Shown here in pieces: positions 32,624 to 32,847 of a stretch of 32,847 bases of DNA (its first letter is position 1; each line of letters opens with the position of its first letter). This stretch comes from Bifidobacterium avesanii (GTDB taxonomy: Bacteria > Actinomycetota > Actinomycetes > Actinomycetales > Bifidobacteriaceae), in NCBI RefSeq assembly GCF_009299475.1, contig NZ_WBSN01000023.1, positions 1 to 32,847 on the forward strand. The letters are read 5' to 3'. Both the position numbers and the translations under genes were made by a program. A model generated the notes under the pieces. That model was not told the origin of the DNA, did no database searches, and saw only the letters and a program-made list of their open reading frames with translations.

Positions 32624-32847
32624 ATGGCACGCAAGCGCAACACCGGCACCGAGGCGAAGATCAAGGCCGCCTTCACCCAACTGCTCAAGGAGAAGGGCTT
32701 CGACGCGATGACGGTAAGCGACATCGCGCGCATCGCCGGTATCAACCGCGGCACCTTCTACATGCACTACATGGACAAGTACGACCTCAAGCAGCAGCTG
32801 CTCGACAACGCGATCTACGACCTGCGCCGCATCCTGAGCGCCCGCCC
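32624..32847 (+). CDS. TetR/AcrR-family transcriptional regulator, N-terminal part (cut by window edge)
   Basis: The first 74 codons of a TetR-type regulator. The DNA-binding helix-turn-helix is complete: IKAAFTQLLKEKGFDAMTVSDIARIAGINRGTFYMHYMDK, shortened, with the typical GFDAMTVSDIA and GTFYMHY motifs at about residues 25-49. The ligand-binding domain lies beyond the window. GGAGG 7 nt upstream of the ATG supports the start. A good promoter with a spacer palindrome lies upstream, which fits autorepression. The target gene, usually a neighbouring exporter, is not visible. Confidence 0.9.
   Translation, partial: MARKRNTGTEAKIKAAFTQLLKEKGFDAMTVSDIARIAGINRGTFYMHYMDKYDLKQQLLDNAIYDLRRILSAR

Overview
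The window is GC-rich, densely packed bacterial DNA with actinobacterial traits: GTG and TTG starts, an actinobacterial LexA box (TCGAAC-N4-GTTCGA) in front of uvrA, and several genes whose -10 box lies only 6-8 nt before the start codon, as in leaderless mRNAs. Gene content and protein style (a long UvrC with low-complexity inserts, DUF2316, the zincin-like metallopeptidase, and a VanZ-RDD fusion) suggest a Bifidobacterium. That genus call is an inference, since no rRNA or other marker is present. No tRNA, rRNA or CRISPR array was seen.

Layout. 1-1474: the 3' end of an IS3-type insertion sequence abuts the 3' half of an FtsX/MacB-type ABC permease, which has lost its 5' half. 1572-2856: a HepT/MntA-type toxin-antitoxin pair whose toxin reading frame is broken by two stop codons, then a macro-domain protein. 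2861-8383: the uvrA-uvrC nucleotide-excision-repair pair on the minus strand. 8538-15828: an alpha/beta hydrolase, a MATE exporter, a zincin-like protein (minus strand), an ABC-F ATPase, a MetE C-terminal-like methyltransferase and a CDF metal exporter. 15910-17234: a merR-carboxymuconolactone-decarboxylase operon with a MerR-type promoter. 17499-17993: a small unknown gene overlapping a frameshifted DUF4160 gene. 18154-24824: a minus-strand run of jetA-jetB-jetC (Wadjet/MksBEF-like SMC system) followed by a short-chain dehydrogenase. 24945-26359: a HIT protein and an SRAP (HMCES/YedK) abasic-site protein. 26388-30455: a VanZ-RDD membrane protein and a compact cluster of DUF2316, VOC protein, endonuclease IV, Nim-like flavoprotein and YbaK-like deacylase, all minus strand. 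30572-32847: two membrane proteins, a winged-helix regulator and the start of a TetR-type gene.

DNA repair and DNA defence are the recurring theme: UvrA/UvrC, endonuclease IV, SRAP and JetABC. The most striking system-level observation is that the Wadjet-like jetABC operon has no jetD, the Toprim nuclease gene normally next to it. An SDR gene occupies the expected place, 80 bp downstream of jetC. Either the nuclease is encoded elsewhere or this is a non-cleaving SMC complex. Two other selfish or defence-type modules nearby (HepT/MntA and the DUF4160 pair) carry a broken partner, so the region appears to be losing such functions.

The intergenic spaces are rich in palindromic elements of about 80-140 bp. 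Two of them share a 16-nt end sequence, and in both an arm of the element contains the stop codon of the upstream gene. They may be small non-autonomous mobile elements or REP-like terminators.
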